Below, one piece after another: positions 7,345-17,406 of a DNA stretch of 64,000 nucleotides. Location: assembly GCF_000368085.1 (NCBI RefSeq), contig NZ_KB849239.1, forward strand, positions 2,704,170-2,768,169, written 5' to 3'. The DNA is from Acinetobacter nosocomialis NIPH 2119. Lineage in GTDB: Bacteria; Pseudomonadota; Gammaproteobacteria; Pseudomonadales; Moraxellaceae. The stretch's first letter is position 1. Every line of letters starts with the position of its first letter. Made by a program: the position numbers and the translations under genes. The notes under the pieces were generated by a model. It had not been told where the DNA came from and did not search any database. It worked only from the letters and a program-made list of their open reading frames with translations.

Positions 7345-9108
7345 TTAACGAACTAACCGATTAACTTTTTCAACTAAACCGCTTTTTCTGGTCGTACGAA
7401 CTGTAAAAGATTGCAATAAAGCCTCTGGATGAACCAACAGACTGACCACTTTTTTCGCTCGTGTAATCGCAGTGTAAATTAACTCTTGGCTTAACAAATT
7501 CTTAGCGGCCTGATCGAGAACAACAGCTGTGTGGGTAAATTCAGACCCTTGCGATTTGTGAATGGTTAAAGCAAATGCACTTTGAATACTTTTAGGTAAT
7601 CGGTTTGCAGCAACCCACTTATTTAAACTTGGGAAATAGACTTCAAACTGTTGAGGCTGGGTTCTATGTTCAAAACATAAACCAATGTCACCATTTGAAA
7701 TACCAAGCTGGTAATCGTTATAAGTCATCATGACCGGACGGCCTACATACCATCCTCCTAAAGTCACAATACCTAGCTGTTGTTGTAACCAGCGTTCGGC
7801 ATATTGATTAAGTTGCTGCAAGCCAAATGGCCCATGACGAACTGCCGTTAAAATACGGTAGTCATCGAATGACTTAACAATATTTTCAATATGCTCAAGT
7901 GATCGATCATCTTGTAAATAAGCTTTTAGGCTTTGCACATAGCCTTGAAAGCCCACCATCAATTTTTGGTAGTAAGCTTCCAGCTCTGTAAATGATCCTT
8001 CAGGTAAATATTCAAGCTGAACTACATCAGGCATATCAGCCTCTAAAGGAATTGAACGTAATTCTGAAACCTGAACAATATCGACTTCAAACTGTTGTAA
8101 AACTTGCTCATGATTGATTTGACTGGTTTGCATTTGAATAAATCGTGCCACCTGACCAATCAAAGCACCTTCTGCAAAACGACGGCTGGTTTGAAGGTGA
8201 ACACGGTTTTCAGATAAAGCCTCGATTTGCTGTAAATCTGCAAGTACCGCTCCAACATCTACAGAAGCAAGCTGGTTGGCATCACCTAATAAAATAATTC
8301 GACAAGACTCAGGAACAGCTTCAAATAATAACGTTGCCAGATTTAAATCCAGCATAGAGGCTTCATCCACCACAATAACGTCATAAGGCAAAGGCTGTTT
8401 TTGATTAAACCGTGGAGTTTGACTATGCCCCATACCTAATAATCGATGAATGGTTTGGGTACTTTGGTTTCTTAGCTCATCACTAACTAGTCCCGACTCA
8501 AGAAGTTTCGGATCATTAAACGAATTTTGTAAGGCTTCTTGCATTCGCTGTGCAGCTTTACCCGTCGGAGCTGCCATTGCTACACGAATGTGAGGAATTG
8601 CTTGGCTCAGCACAGCAATAATACGAGCGAGCGTATAGGTCTTACCTGTACCCGGCCCACCTGTAATAATACTCAAACTCTGCCGAGTCACCATTTGCAA
8701 GGCAGCTCGCTGATGAGGATCAGTGAGTAAGTCTAAATGCTCTTCACACGAAACTGGTTGAATTGGTTGCTGCTTTAATCGGCGAATTTGCTCAGCTAGA
8801 CGTTGCTCTAGGTTCCAATATCGGTATAATGCCAACCCCTGCCCGTCGTGGACACAAGGGCCAACTTGAGACATGGCTTGTTCAGCAGATATCACCAGTT
8901 GACCAAGTGCTTCTGTTTGCTCTGGGCTAATCTCAATACAACTGTCACCTTGCAAGCTCGCTTCAACAAGCTGCTGCAAAAAATAAGCTGCCTCTGGAGC
9001 TTGTGTCTGTGCAGTAAACGGGGCTTGATTTAGAAAGGTACTCCAAGTCGTTAACCAGCTTAAATCGCTTTGTTCAGGGCTATTTAGATTGTCCACACAC
9101 TTATCCAC
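7345..9108 (-). CDS. recD: Exodeoxyribonuclease V subunit alpha (RecD helicase)
   Basis: This 587-residue SF1B 5'->3' helicase is the fast motor of RecBCD in double-strand break repair. Walker A is GGPGTGKT at 150-157, Walker B the VVDEASMLDL segment, and the C-terminal motifs FALTIHKSQGSEF and YTAITRAKK (motifs V and VI) are intact. The start is a GTG at 9108, because an in-frame TAG lies immediately before it; the next credible start is internal. The start codon falls inside a 12-bp-phased array of DnaA-box-like sequences, so the first codons (MDKCVDNL) are themselves encoded by repeat units. Order recC-recB-recD on one strand, with a gap of 96 bp before recD. Confidence 0.95.
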   Translation of the reverse strand: MDKCVDNLNSPEQSDLSWLTTWSTFLNQAPFTAQTQAPEAAYFLQQLVEASLQGDSCIEISPEQTEALGQLVISAEQAMSQVGPCVHDGQGLALYRYWNLEQRLAEQIRRLKQQPIQPVSCEEHLDLLTDPHQRAALQMVTRQSLSIITGGPGTGKTYTLARIIAVLSQAIPHIRVAMAAPTGKAAQRMQEALQNSFNDPKLLESGLVSDELRNQSTQTIHRLLGMGHSQTPRFNQKQPLPYDVIVVDEASMLDLNLATLLFEAVPESCRIILLGDANQLASVDVGAVLADLQQIEALSENRVHLQTSRRFAEGALIGQVARFIQMQTSQINHEQVLQQFEVDIVQVSELRSIPLEADMPDVVQLEYLPEGSFTELEAYYQKLMVGFQGYVQSLKAYLQDDRSLEHIENIVKSFDDYRILTAVRHGPFGLQQLNQYAERWLQQQLGIVTLGGWYVGRPVMMTYNDYQLGISNGDIGLCFEHRTQPQQFEVYFPSLNKWVAANRLPKSIQSAFALTIHKSQGSEFTHTAVVLDQAAKNLLSQELIYTAITRAKKVVSLLVHPEALLQSFTVRTTRKSGLVEKVNRLVR

Positions 9109-9160
9109 CTAGTTTTCCACACGCTTGTCCACATGGTTATAGACAGGCTTATCCACACCC
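9089..9160. repeat. Six DnaA-box-like 9-mers at exact 12-bp spacing
   Basis: Units start at 9089, 9101, 9113, 9125, 9137 and 9149, all in the same orientation: TTGTCCACA, TTATCCACC, TTTTCCACA, TTGTCCACA, TTATAGACA, TTATCCACA. Each is within one mismatch of the DnaA box TTATNCACA and the last is a perfect match. The array covers the recB-recD gap and the first seven codons of recD. DnaA binding is inferred from the consensus only. Confidence 0.75.
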
Positions 9161-9204
9161 CAAGTATTTGTTAATACTAAAATTAGATCATTTATCAGCA
9201 TTTT

Positions 9205-12200
9205 TTATGCAATTTTATCCTCAGCAAAGTACCCTAAAATAGCATCAAGTCGTAGAACAAATTCTGTACTTGGCTGCCAATAATAATAGCCTTGCTCAGC
9301 TTCGCCATTCATACCGCGTAAGTAAAGATAAGTTGCCCCACCTAAGTGTTGTTCAATATCATAATTCTGCATTTTGACTTTTAAATAACGATGTAACGCA
9401 ACCAAATACAGGCCCGCTTGTAGCCAATAGCTGGCTAAAGACATACTTTGTGCAATGCTTTCTACACTGTAATCAACAAGGTTCTCACCCAAGTAGTTAC
9501 TCTTATAGTCAGCAATGTGATAACGCTGCCCATCAAAATAAACCAAGTCTATCGAACCATTTAAATAGCGAGCAGAACGAGCCTCTAATAACTCAGGCAT
9601 TTCCATACCATATTCAGCAAACAACTGCTGAATACGTTTCATGGCTAATACCCGATCTGACAGGGCCAAATAAAAAGGACACTCTGATAAATAGTGCTCT
9701 GGTTGTAACTGATTTAGGCGAAAGCCTTGATATAACGGCGTGCTTAGAATTTCTTGCAACCATGTCGCCACAGCATGATAAAGCGAATATTCCGCTTCTT
9801 GTTCTTCGGGAAAGCTTTCTTGGTATTTGATTAATAAATCTTGCCACAAACTACTGTAGTCATTTTTAAAACGACGGCGTATTTCACTTACCCACTCATC
9901 TGAACATTGAAAATCAATATGTTCAAAAATTTCATGTAAGAAATTACCTGCGAGTGTGCCTCTCGGAAAATTGCTTTTGATCCAGCTAATGGGTTGTGCT
10001 GTAGCCGCCTCAACAGAAATAACCTGATCGAGTTCATCTTCGGCTAAAACAGCCTCATGGCTCTGGCTCGCGAGTAAATCTGTACCTACTTTATGTCTTA
10101 AATGCTGTACCAGATAACTAAAACTGGTTTTGCCTCTTGAATAAAAGCGTTGATCAGGAAAATGCTGTGCCTGTATCTCAATAATATTGATGTGTTGATT
10201 TAAATGTCTTGCAGCAGGTGGTTGCTCCAAAATTATTTCATCGGTACAACAACGGTGCTGGAATGGTTCAGCTCTGTTTTTCCAAAATGCCAAACCTGAA
10301 ACAGACTTACCATCCGTATCTTGTAAGAGCGCATAAACACGATGACTTGCCCGTGTTAAAGCAACGTACCATAGACGGTTTTGTTCCGCCAAAGCCCGTT
10401 CTTCATGCTGCTTCAGCTCGGTTTCGTTTAAATATGTTTTATCGGCAATCGCAACAACACGTTGTGTTAGAGTTTGAGCCGACTCCGGAACCGTTATATC
10501 TTGGGTCGAGAAGTTAAGCGTTTTGTTATTTTCCCGAAATGGCTTGTCGGCCCCGAGCAAAAAGACAATTTTAAACTCAAGACCTTTTGACTGGTGAATG
10601 GTCATGAGCTGTACGCCAGCTTCACTCGACAACCTACGCTCTAACTCCCATTCACGGTCAAGCGGTGACTGTAGTTGCTTGAGATACCAATGATAGAGAT
10701 TTTGCGCGCCCTGATATTTCTCGCTATGTTGGCTCAAAATTTCGGTCAAATGACGCAAGTTCACCACAACCCGCTCATTATCTTTACTCTGGACAGCAAC
10801 CAGATTTTTCCAAATGTCAAATTGGTTTAAACATTGCTGCCATGCTACTAAAAAGCCCTGAGCTGACCAAAGCTCACGAATAGCATCAAAACCAGTCATA
10901 AACTGGCTTAAACCTTCGGCCGTTTGTTCGAGTTGCAATAGCTGTTTAAGGTCCATAGCAAATAAACGGCTAATCAAAGCTCGTTTCACTTTGGCCTCAT
11001 CGTAAGGATGGAGTATCGCTGTGAGTAAGGCTCCAACATCCTGAGCAATTGTGCAATCAAAAACACTTCGTTTTGATGGCCGGTTAACTCGTATTCCTAA
11101 ACGTTCTAATTCAAATTGAACTTTATCAAGACCATCATGATTACGGGACAAGACCGCAATATCATCTTCATTTAAGGTTTGAGTCTGAGCATCTTTTTGA
11201 AAATAAAGTTGTCCAGCATGTGACTGATTGAGTAAATCACGTATTTTCCACGCGACTTGCTGTGCTTCCGTTTCCTTGTCTTTTAGCATGACCCAACGTA
11301 AAGGATGCGGATTAGGCTGGTTTTGATCGATTAAAACTGGATGTGGTCGAGTCCCTGCCCGAATTGGGTCATATTGAACCTGTTCACCAAAGTCGATTTG
11401 CCTTTGAAATAAGGCATCAACCACTTCAACCAAGTCAGCGACTGAACGGTGGTTATGAATTAACTTATATTCGCGACCATGCTTTGCCTGAATATCTTTG
11501 TAGGCATTCAAGAAGGTGAGCATATCCCCACCACGGAAACCGTAAATTGCCTGCTTACGGTCACCCACCATAATCATGCAACCTTTTTGATAACGTTCTG
11601 GATGACGCCAAATGCTGGCGAGCATGTCATCTTGGTCTTGGTTGGTGTCTTGAAACTCATCAACCAAAATTAAGGGGTATCGAGCCTGCACAAATACGGC
11701 GAAACGTTGCCCCTGCTCGCCCTTTAAAGCTTCTGACAAAGTGCGAATTTGCTGAGAAAAAGTCGTCTCACCCTTGTTTTGTAAAACCTGTGGTAAACGT
11801 TTTTTAACCTCTACACACAAATAAGCTTTTAAATAAATATGAAGCTGATCGAACTGTTCAGCGTAGTTTTTCAGCACACCAAATAACTGCTGAATCTGCT
11901 GAATACAAGGATGCTGATAAAATCCATCTGAAATTTCAGCAGGACATTTCTTGAAAACTTTCTGATCGGCAAGCTGGCCTAAAAACTTAAAAATGAGTTC
12001 CCGTTGTACTGCCAAAGACCCATCAAAAACTAAAATACTGTCGCTTTGCTTTAAAACTTGTAATAACTGTGGCAAACATTCACTAAATAACTTATTAAAT
12101 GCCCCATTACGAAATATTGTGCCGCTTACATGTTTATAGTGTTCGCCATCAAGCGAGTAATACGGTTCTAGAAGACTGATATCAATTTCTGCTGCCAACT

Positions 12201-12903
12201 GTTTGAGCTGAGCAAGCTGTTCAAACTGAATGGTAGGCTTTTCGGGAAGTTTAAAATGAGCCGAACTAAAATTCAGTGAGTCTTCGACCAGTTTGACAAA
12301 ACTGTCGACACTTTTTAACTCACCTGCCAGATACAACGCATCAATCACGGTTTGAGGCTGAGACTGTATCCATTCACGTAAAACATCATGAATCAGTTGT
12401 CGGCTATAGGTTTTGGCATCATCGGTAATTTGAGCACGTTCAATTTTGCCACTTTCAAAGGCAAACTCACGTAACAACTTTTGGCTAAAGCTATCGAGTG
12501 TTCCCACAAACAGCTCATCTAGCTGATCGATAACGAGCTTTAAACGCTCACAGGCATAGGCAATACGTGTCGCAAAATGCTTGAGAACATGTTGCAGTAA
12601 TAAGTCAGATTCTTGCTCAGCCTGTAAAAGGATCTCTTTTTCAGTCAAGCTCCGCTTAGCATCTAAGTAACGGTGGGTTTCGACCAAACGCGCACGAATT
12701 CGGCTTTTTAACTCGGCAGCGGCAGCACGGGTGAATGTTGTTGCAATAACTTGGCCCGGTAAATATTTCTCAAGAAAAATACGGACCATTAAACTCGACA
12801 GTGTATAGGTTTTTCCGGTACCCGCCGAAGCCTCAATTAAATGCAGCCCACTAAATTCAATATCAATAATAGGTTGATAAGACACCTGTACTCTTGAGTT
12901 CAT
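9205..12903 (-). CDS. recB: Exodeoxyribonuclease V subunit beta (RecB helicase-nuclease)
   Basis: This 1232-residue protein carries the 3'->5' UvrD-like helicase and the only nuclease site of RecBCD. Walker A is ASAGTGKT near residues 25-32, motif II LILVDEFQDTNQDQ, motif III GDRKQAIYGFRGG, and motif VI WYVALTRASHR. The C-terminal nuclease has the expected acidic signature with GSIDLV followed by DYKSN. The ATG at 12903 follows the recC stop by three bases, and its GGAG Shine-Dalgarno lies in the end of recC, so the two are translationally close. Length and motif set are normal and nothing suggests decay. Confidence 0.96.
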   Translation of the reverse strand: MNSRVQVSYQPIIDIEFSGLHLIEASAGTGKTYTLSSLMVRIFLEKYLPGQVIATTFTRAAAAELKSRIRARLVETHRYLDAKRSLTEKEILLQAEQESDLLLQHVLKHFATRIAYACERLKLVIDQLDELFVGTLDSFSQKLLREFAFESGKIERAQITDDAKTYSRQLIHDVLREWIQSQPQTVIDALYLAGELKSVDSFVKLVEDSLNFSSAHFKLPEKPTIQFEQLAQLKQLAAEIDISLLEPYYSLDGEHYKHVSGTIFRNGAFNKLFSECLPQLLQVLKQSDSILVFDGSLAVQRELIFKFLGQLADQKVFKKCPAEISDGFYQHPCIQQIQQLFGVLKNYAEQFDQLHIYLKAYLCVEVKKRLPQVLQNKGETTFSQQIRTLSEALKGEQGQRFAVFVQARYPLILVDEFQDTNQDQDDMLASIWRHPERYQKGCMIMVGDRKQAIYGFRGGDMLTFLNAYKDIQAKHGREYKLIHNHRSVADLVEVVDALFQRQIDFGEQVQYDPIRAGTRPHPVLIDQNQPNPHPLRWVMLKDKETEAQQVAWKIRDLLNQSHAGQLYFQKDAQTQTLNEDDIAVLSRNHDGLDKVQFELERLGIRVNRPSKRSVFDCTIAQDVGALLTAILHPYDEAKVKRALISRLFAMDLKQLLQLEQTAEGLSQFMTGFDAIRELWSAQGFLVAWQQCLNQFDIWKNLVAVQSKDNERVVVNLRHLTEILSQHSEKYQGAQNLYHWYLKQLQSPLDREWELERRLSSEAGVQLMTIHQSKGLEFKIVFLLGADKPFRENNKTLNFSTQDITVPESAQTLTQRVVAIADKTYLNETELKQHEERALAEQNRLWYVALTRASHRVYALLQDTDGKSVSGLAFWKNRAEPFQHRCCTDEIILEQPPAARHLNQHINIIEIQAQHFPDQRFYSRGKTSFSYLVQHLRHKVGTDLLASQSHEAVLAEDELDQVISVEAATAQPISWIKSNFPRGTLAGNFLHEIFEHIDFQCSDEWVSEIRRRFKNDYSSLWQDLLIKYQESFPEEQEAEYSLYHAVATWLQEILSTPLYQGFRLNQLQPEHYLSECPFYLALSDRVLAMKRIQQLFAEYGMEMPELLEARSARYLNGSIDLVYFDGQRYHIADYKSNYLGENLVDYSVESIAQSMSLASYWLQAGLYLVALHRYLKVKMQNYDIEQHLGGATYLYLRGMNGEAEQGYYYWQPSTEFVLRLDAILGYFAEDKIA

Positions 12904-12906
12904 GCC

Positions 12907-15900
12907 TTACTCCGAATGTTGAAATTGAAAAACCGGATGATACAGGTCATAAGCAAACTCATCACAAGCATGTTGAAGTAATGCTTGTGCATCTTGTTCT
13001 TGCAAAATGAAACGCCAGTCTTGATGTAACTTGCACGCTTCATTTTGTGTCATATCGATAGAAGTAAATGACCCTTTTTCATTCCAGTATTTTAACAGCT
13101 CCACATAGCTCTTCTCATCGAGTTTTATTTTTTCTGTCGGATTTGTTGTTTCCCACTGATATGCCTTAGCTTTTTCAAGTGGTTTTAATAATAAAGCTGC
13201 TGGTAACACGAGTGGCTGCTGTTGAGCATAACGCCAGATTTTAAACCAAGGCTGTAAATACTGCCGAGCTTGCTCCGAACTAATACCTTTACAGATGACG
13301 GTTTGGTCACTAAAAACCACAATACGGCGTCTTTCAGTTCCTGCACTTCCTTCATTTAAATAGGCCAACCAAAGCAAGTACTCTAACCAGACTTTTGCAC
13401 GTCTTTTTGCTCGGGCACTTGATGCTTCCATGCTGGCCCAATCTTGAGTTTCAGATTTTGGCACCGTAATATTCATATGAAGCTGTTTGGCAATTCGCCA
13501 CACACGCTGCGTGGTTTGAGTCACGGCTGACGCATAGTGATGAAGACGCTCAAGCAAACACTCTTGTTCAAAAATGCCCTGTTGCCAAGCACTGTACTGA
13601 ACTTTGCCTACAGGCAACTGATCAAGTAGAGCTTCTGGCTGTGCCTGCTGTTCATTTTGTTGTAAAAAATGTCGAATGGCATAGCGGCCCAAACCATCTA
13701 AAAGCAGAGGTTCATTCTGATCTAGCTCCCCAACACTTCCCAAGTTTTCTACACCTAAAGTTTTTAAATATAGGCGTGCGGGGAAAATCACATCCTGTAT
13801 CCACTGATGGCTGTCTAAAACCAACATGTCAGGTATTTCTAAAGGATAAGATGTATTTGCCCAAGGCTTAAGAACACCAGAAGCTTGCTGAATTTGCATC
13901 GCCACATTAAACCAGTGATCTTGGTAGCGAATATAACTTTTCTCGGCCATAAAACCCTTCGGGTCAAACGGCTGTAAATAATGTAAGTGATAGAGCTGTT
14001 TTAATTGAGACGGAATTTCAATGCCTTCAATCACTTCACGGTCAGGTGCATTTGGCTCCGGTTTTACAATAAGCGCAAGATGCTCACGGAACTCTTGAAG
14101 AATACTAGAAGGATCTCTCACCTCACCGTCATTAACATCAAAACCGTTATAAAACAGCCATAAGTTTTCTTGAGCTAAAAGTAAGGCATCCAAGAAAGCA
14201 CCTTGATCATCCTCAAGACGGGAACGGTCACCTAGTTGTTGACGTAATGCATCCATCAAATCAAATGGCACGTGGGTATCACGGTTTGGAAACTGCCCTG
14301 CATCAAGGTTCAACATCACAATTAAGCGATAAGGTAAGGGACGAATTTGTCCAATCTGGGCAAAGGTAATCTGTCCGGTCGGTTCAGCTTGGGCTGTCTG
14401 ATTTTCTAAAGTTCGCTGAATCTCATCCAGAATATAAGGCAAAGGCAAGGTGATTTTACGTAAGGCGCCTGTTTCTGTCTCGGCATAGTAGCTTGCAAGC
14501 GTTAACATACGCTCTTGTTTTTTTACAATTTCCCGCGCAGTTTTTAAAGCAGCCACACCGGCCTGCTCAAACTCGATAATATCTTGCGAGAGTATTTGTA
14601 GCCAGTATTCCACCGTATGACTCTTTTTCTGCTCATGCATAATGAGCCAGTCACGGCGCTCATTTAAATCTTGATAAATCTGAATGAGCGTACCAATAAG
14701 TTCAAAATCACTCGGTTGGACCTTAGCGTAACTCAGCACCTGATTAAATGTAGCGTGTTCAGGAATTGCTATACCGAGCGCTAACCGCTCTAAAGCAAAT
14801 TTAAAGCTATATCGATAATCATCATCGCCGTCACATAAGCTACGTTTCAGATGCTCTGCATCAAGCCCACGTTTAAACCCTGCATCGGCAAGTAAGTTTA
14901 AAATTCGCTCTACTTGAGCATATTCAAGTGCATAACGCTGTTGAGTCGCGTGTAAACCAAGCCAGTCAGCAAAGTCAGCAAAGCCAAATCGCCCTTGCAT
15001 GAGGTTAATTCGGCCAATTACGGCACGCCATGCATTGAGTGCATCAAGTGAGGCAACACCTGCTATTTTTACAGGCAAATGCACGCCTTGCTCAGTCGCT
15101 GTAGCAGGAAAAACACTTCGTATTAAAGGCTCTACCTCAGCCAAATTAGGAACCAAAACCAAAATATCATTTGGACGACGCGGCTGTTCGTGCGGTTTTG
15201 CCAACCAGCCAATCAATTGTTCTTTCAATACTTCAAGTTGCCGTAATGTCGAGTGGCAAACATGAATTTGGATTGAATCGTCATTAGGGGCAAGCTCATA
15301 TTGCTTTGCTTGGGGTTCCACCAAGTGCAAAATATCTGACTGAACTTTACCAAGTAAACTTTCAGGAAAATCATCTACAAAGGCATCCACCCACTTACCC
15401 TCTTCACCTGTGGACAAGTTTGAGAGTAAAGAGAAGTGGTCGCGGGCTTGTTTCCCTAATCTGGTTAAAAGTGGATGTCTTGACTCACGCGCCTCAGCAT
15501 TAAAGTTAAGCGTAAACTTATTAAAGAAATCGGCAATTTCCGCATCGGTCGCTTGGGGATTCTTTGCTATAAAACGCTCTTTTACCCCTAAGTCATAGCG
15601 CTGTTTCCAGAGTGGGTCGACACTATCGGCCCAATATTCTTGCGAAGGGTTATAGTGCAAAATCAACACATCAATGTATTGCCCTAAACGGCGCAAAAAC
15701 TGAAGCTGGCTAGGCGGTAAGTCTAGCAAAGTAAAAATGACTATTTGCTCCGGCAAACGAGCCAATGCCTTCTTCTGGCGCTCAGGATGCTCTAACTCTT
15801 GCCAAAACAACTCATCAATTTGCTGCATTTGCATAAAATCATCATGAAAATGCTGCTGCCATAACCAGCGCTGCCAACGCTCTAACTCTTGTGTTTGCTG

Positions 15901-16542
15901 TAAAGTAAATGCCGAAACTTCTTTATCTTTCTGCGCAATATACTTTTCGATATCCAGCGCGCGACCTTGTCCCCACGCTGCTAACCAGTTATTTGGACAA
16001 GTACAGGTATTTTCACAACCACGCTGGCACTGTCCCCGATAGACCATATAGTTACTAAATAAATCGGCAACCTGCTCGGCAACCCAATACAACATTTTTT
16101 GTTTTTTTAGCTGCTTCTCAATCCCTTGTTCGAGTCGATCTGCGCTGTCATAAATACGTTGAACAATAGAATGCAGTGGATGAGAGCTATCTATGCTCAT
16201 GACATCAGGCTGAATAAATTCCTGTAAGGCTTGATGTACACGCCATTTAAAAATCAAGCGTGGAATATTCGCTTTACGAACTTGCTCCTTATGCGCCGTG
16301 AGGACCTGTTGATAGGCATACCACTGAAACCCGCGCACACGTTGGTGGAACTGGTAGTTAGCGCTCATTCCTTGTTGTTCTGCAAGTTTTTGTATCAGCC
16401 ATTGCTCGATGGCAGGACTTGGCACAATGAAATGCTGGGCTTTCAAAACCTGTAAAGGATGCGTTGAAGGTTGGGACGTAGACGCTAGTACGCCCTGCAA
16501 CAACACATCAATACGTTGACTTTGAATAACATGGATGCCCAT
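12907..16542 (-). CDS. recC: Exodeoxyribonuclease V subunit gamma (RecC)
   Basis: This 1211-residue RecC is an inactive helicase-nuclease relative that splits the DNA strands and reads Chi in RecBCD. It starts MGIHVIQSQRIDVL, matching the family, and contains the characteristic LLDLPPSQLQFLRRLGQ and MNLDAGQFPNRD...PFDLM segments. A cysteine-rich stretch (about 175-190, GQCQRGCENTCTCP) resembles a metal-binding insert seen in many RecC proteins. AGGA lies 10 nt before the ATG at 16542. It is the first gene of recC-recB-recD. The opposite-strand neighbour at 16714 is divergent, so the operon promoter should lie in 16543-16713. Confidence 0.95.
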   Translation of the reverse strand: MGIHVIQSQRIDVLLQGVLASTSQPSTHPLQVLKAQHFIVPSPAIEQWLIQKLAEQQGMSANYQFHQRVRGFQWYAYQQVLTAHKEQVRKANIPRLIFKWRVHQALQEFIQPDVMSIDSSHPLHSIVQRIYDSADRLEQGIEKQLKKQKMLYWVAEQVADLFSNYMVYRGQCQRGCENTCTCPNNWLAAWGQGRALDIEKYIAQKDKEVSAFTLQQTQELERWQRWLWQQHFHDDFMQMQQIDELFWQELEHPERQKKALARLPEQIVIFTLLDLPPSQLQFLRRLGQYIDVLILHYNPSQEYWADSVDPLWKQRYDLGVKERFIAKNPQATDAEIADFFNKFTLNFNAEARESRHPLLTRLGKQARDHFSLLSNLSTGEEGKWVDAFVDDFPESLLGKVQSDILHLVEPQAKQYELAPNDDSIQIHVCHSTLRQLEVLKEQLIGWLAKPHEQPRRPNDILVLVPNLAEVEPLIRSVFPATATEQGVHLPVKIAGVASLDALNAWRAVIGRINLMQGRFGFADFADWLGLHATQQRYALEYAQVERILNLLADAGFKRGLDAEHLKRSLCDGDDDYRYSFKFALERLALGIAIPEHATFNQVLSYAKVQPSDFELIGTLIQIYQDLNERRDWLIMHEQKKSHTVEYWLQILSQDIIEFEQAGVAALKTAREIVKKQERMLTLASYYAETETGALRKITLPLPYILDEIQRTLENQTAQAEPTGQITFAQIGQIRPLPYRLIVMLNLDAGQFPNRDTHVPFDLMDALRQQLGDRSRLEDDQGAFLDALLLAQENLWLFYNGFDVNDGEVRDPSSILQEFREHLALIVKPEPNAPDREVIEGIEIPSQLKQLYHLHYLQPFDPKGFMAEKSYIRYQDHWFNVAMQIQQASGVLKPWANTSYPLEIPDMLVLDSHQWIQDVIFPARLYLKTLGVENLGSVGELDQNEPLLLDGLGRYAIRHFLQQNEQQAQPEALLDQLPVGKVQYSAWQQGIFEQECLLERLHHYASAVTQTTQRVWRIAKQLHMNITVPKSETQDWASMEASSARAKRRAKVWLEYLLWLAYLNEGSAGTERRRIVVFSDQTVICKGISSEQARQYLQPWFKIWRYAQQQPLVLPAALLLKPLEKAKAYQWETTNPTEKIKLDEKSYVELLKYWNEKGSFTSIDMTQNEACKLHQDWRFILQEQDAQALLQHACDEFAYDLYHPVFQFQHSE

Positions 16543-16713
16543 TTATTTCATATCCTACTCGCATAATTTATGCACAAAATCATAAACATTCATTACTATA
16601 CAACTGAATCTGACTATGTCACGTTGGTTTAAACACAGCATAATCTCATTTTAGGTGTCACTTACCTTATGTTGGCAAGGCACCTTTAAGGAACACATTA
16701 CAGGTAAAACATT

Positions 16714-17226
16714 ATGAAAATTGATAACATTCCTGACTATATTGATCCTAGCCTAAATCTGGAACAAATTCGCGATGAGTGCCACGATCTCATTCAAAAA
16801 AGAGCTTACGTCTCTGCTGGTGCAGCAATTGTACCCATTCCTTTTTTTGACGTGGTAGTAGATTTGGGAATTTTGTCACAGCTTATTCCCGATATTAATT
16901 CCCGTTTTGGTTTAGCACCTGAACATGTCAGCGTCTATGATCCAAAAACAAAAACCATTCATTGGGATGAATTGCGTAAACGTGGCTTTCAATTTTCAGG
17001 TTTTGTGGTCGCGCGTACAACCGTTAAAAAAACCTTTAACGGTTTCTTTGGCAAAATCGTAACGAAACAAGTGACGAAATTTATTCCGTTAGGCGGACAA
17101 ATTGTTGCAGCAAGTTTAGGTTATTTTATGATGAAAAAAATAGCCCAAACTCACTTAAATGACAGCTACAATCTTGCTAAACGTATCCAACAAAAAGGAC
17201 GCAACTCAACAGTACTTGAGCATTAA
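16714..17226 (+). CDS. DUF697-like small membrane-associated protein of unknown function
   Basis: This 170-residue protein has a short acidic N-terminus (YIDPSLNLEQIRDECHDLI), a hydrophobic segment with the pattern AAIVPIPFFDVVVDLGIL (about 38-55), a middle part, and a second hydrophobic stretch near the C-terminus (PLGGQIVAASLGYFMM). The AAIVPIP-D-x-x-x-D pattern resembles DUF697/YcjF-type proteins, which insert in or near the inner membrane. No GTPase domain is attached. It has its own terminator at 17247-17273 and no obvious operon partner. Function is unknown and even the family call is tentative. Confidence 0.6.
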   Translation: MKIDNIPDYIDPSLNLEQIRDECHDLIQKRAYVSAGAAIVPIPFFDVVVDLGILSQLIPDINSRFGLAPEHVSVYDPKTKTIHWDELRKRGFQFSGFVVARTTVKKTFNGFFGKIVTKQVTKFIPLGGQIVAASLGYFMMKKIAQTHLNDSYNLAKRIQQKGRNSTVLEH

Positions 17227-17246
17227 TATAGTCCTATCATAATTTT

Positions 17247-17273
17247 AAGGCACATGACTGTGCCTTATTTTTT
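17247..17273 (+). terminator. Terminator after the DUF697-like gene
   Basis: AAGGCACA (17247-17254) pairs perfectly with TGTGCCTT (17259-17266), loop TGAC, followed by ATTTTTTTT. It is 20 bp after the stop codon. Confidence 0.9.
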
Positions 17274-17406
17274 TACTTTTAAAATTTACACAATAAAACA
17301 AAAGATATATTAAAAACTTTAATCTTCACTTATTTTTTTAAGTTTTACTAAAGTTTAAAAGTCTATTATTCAGTTTACAATGCCAAATGAAATACGGAGA
17401 GCCATT

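Noticed and set aside
9450..9830. 126-codon plus-strand frame opposite recB
   Set aside because: It is antisense to a well-conserved part of recB, has no ribosome binding site and no family-like sequence.
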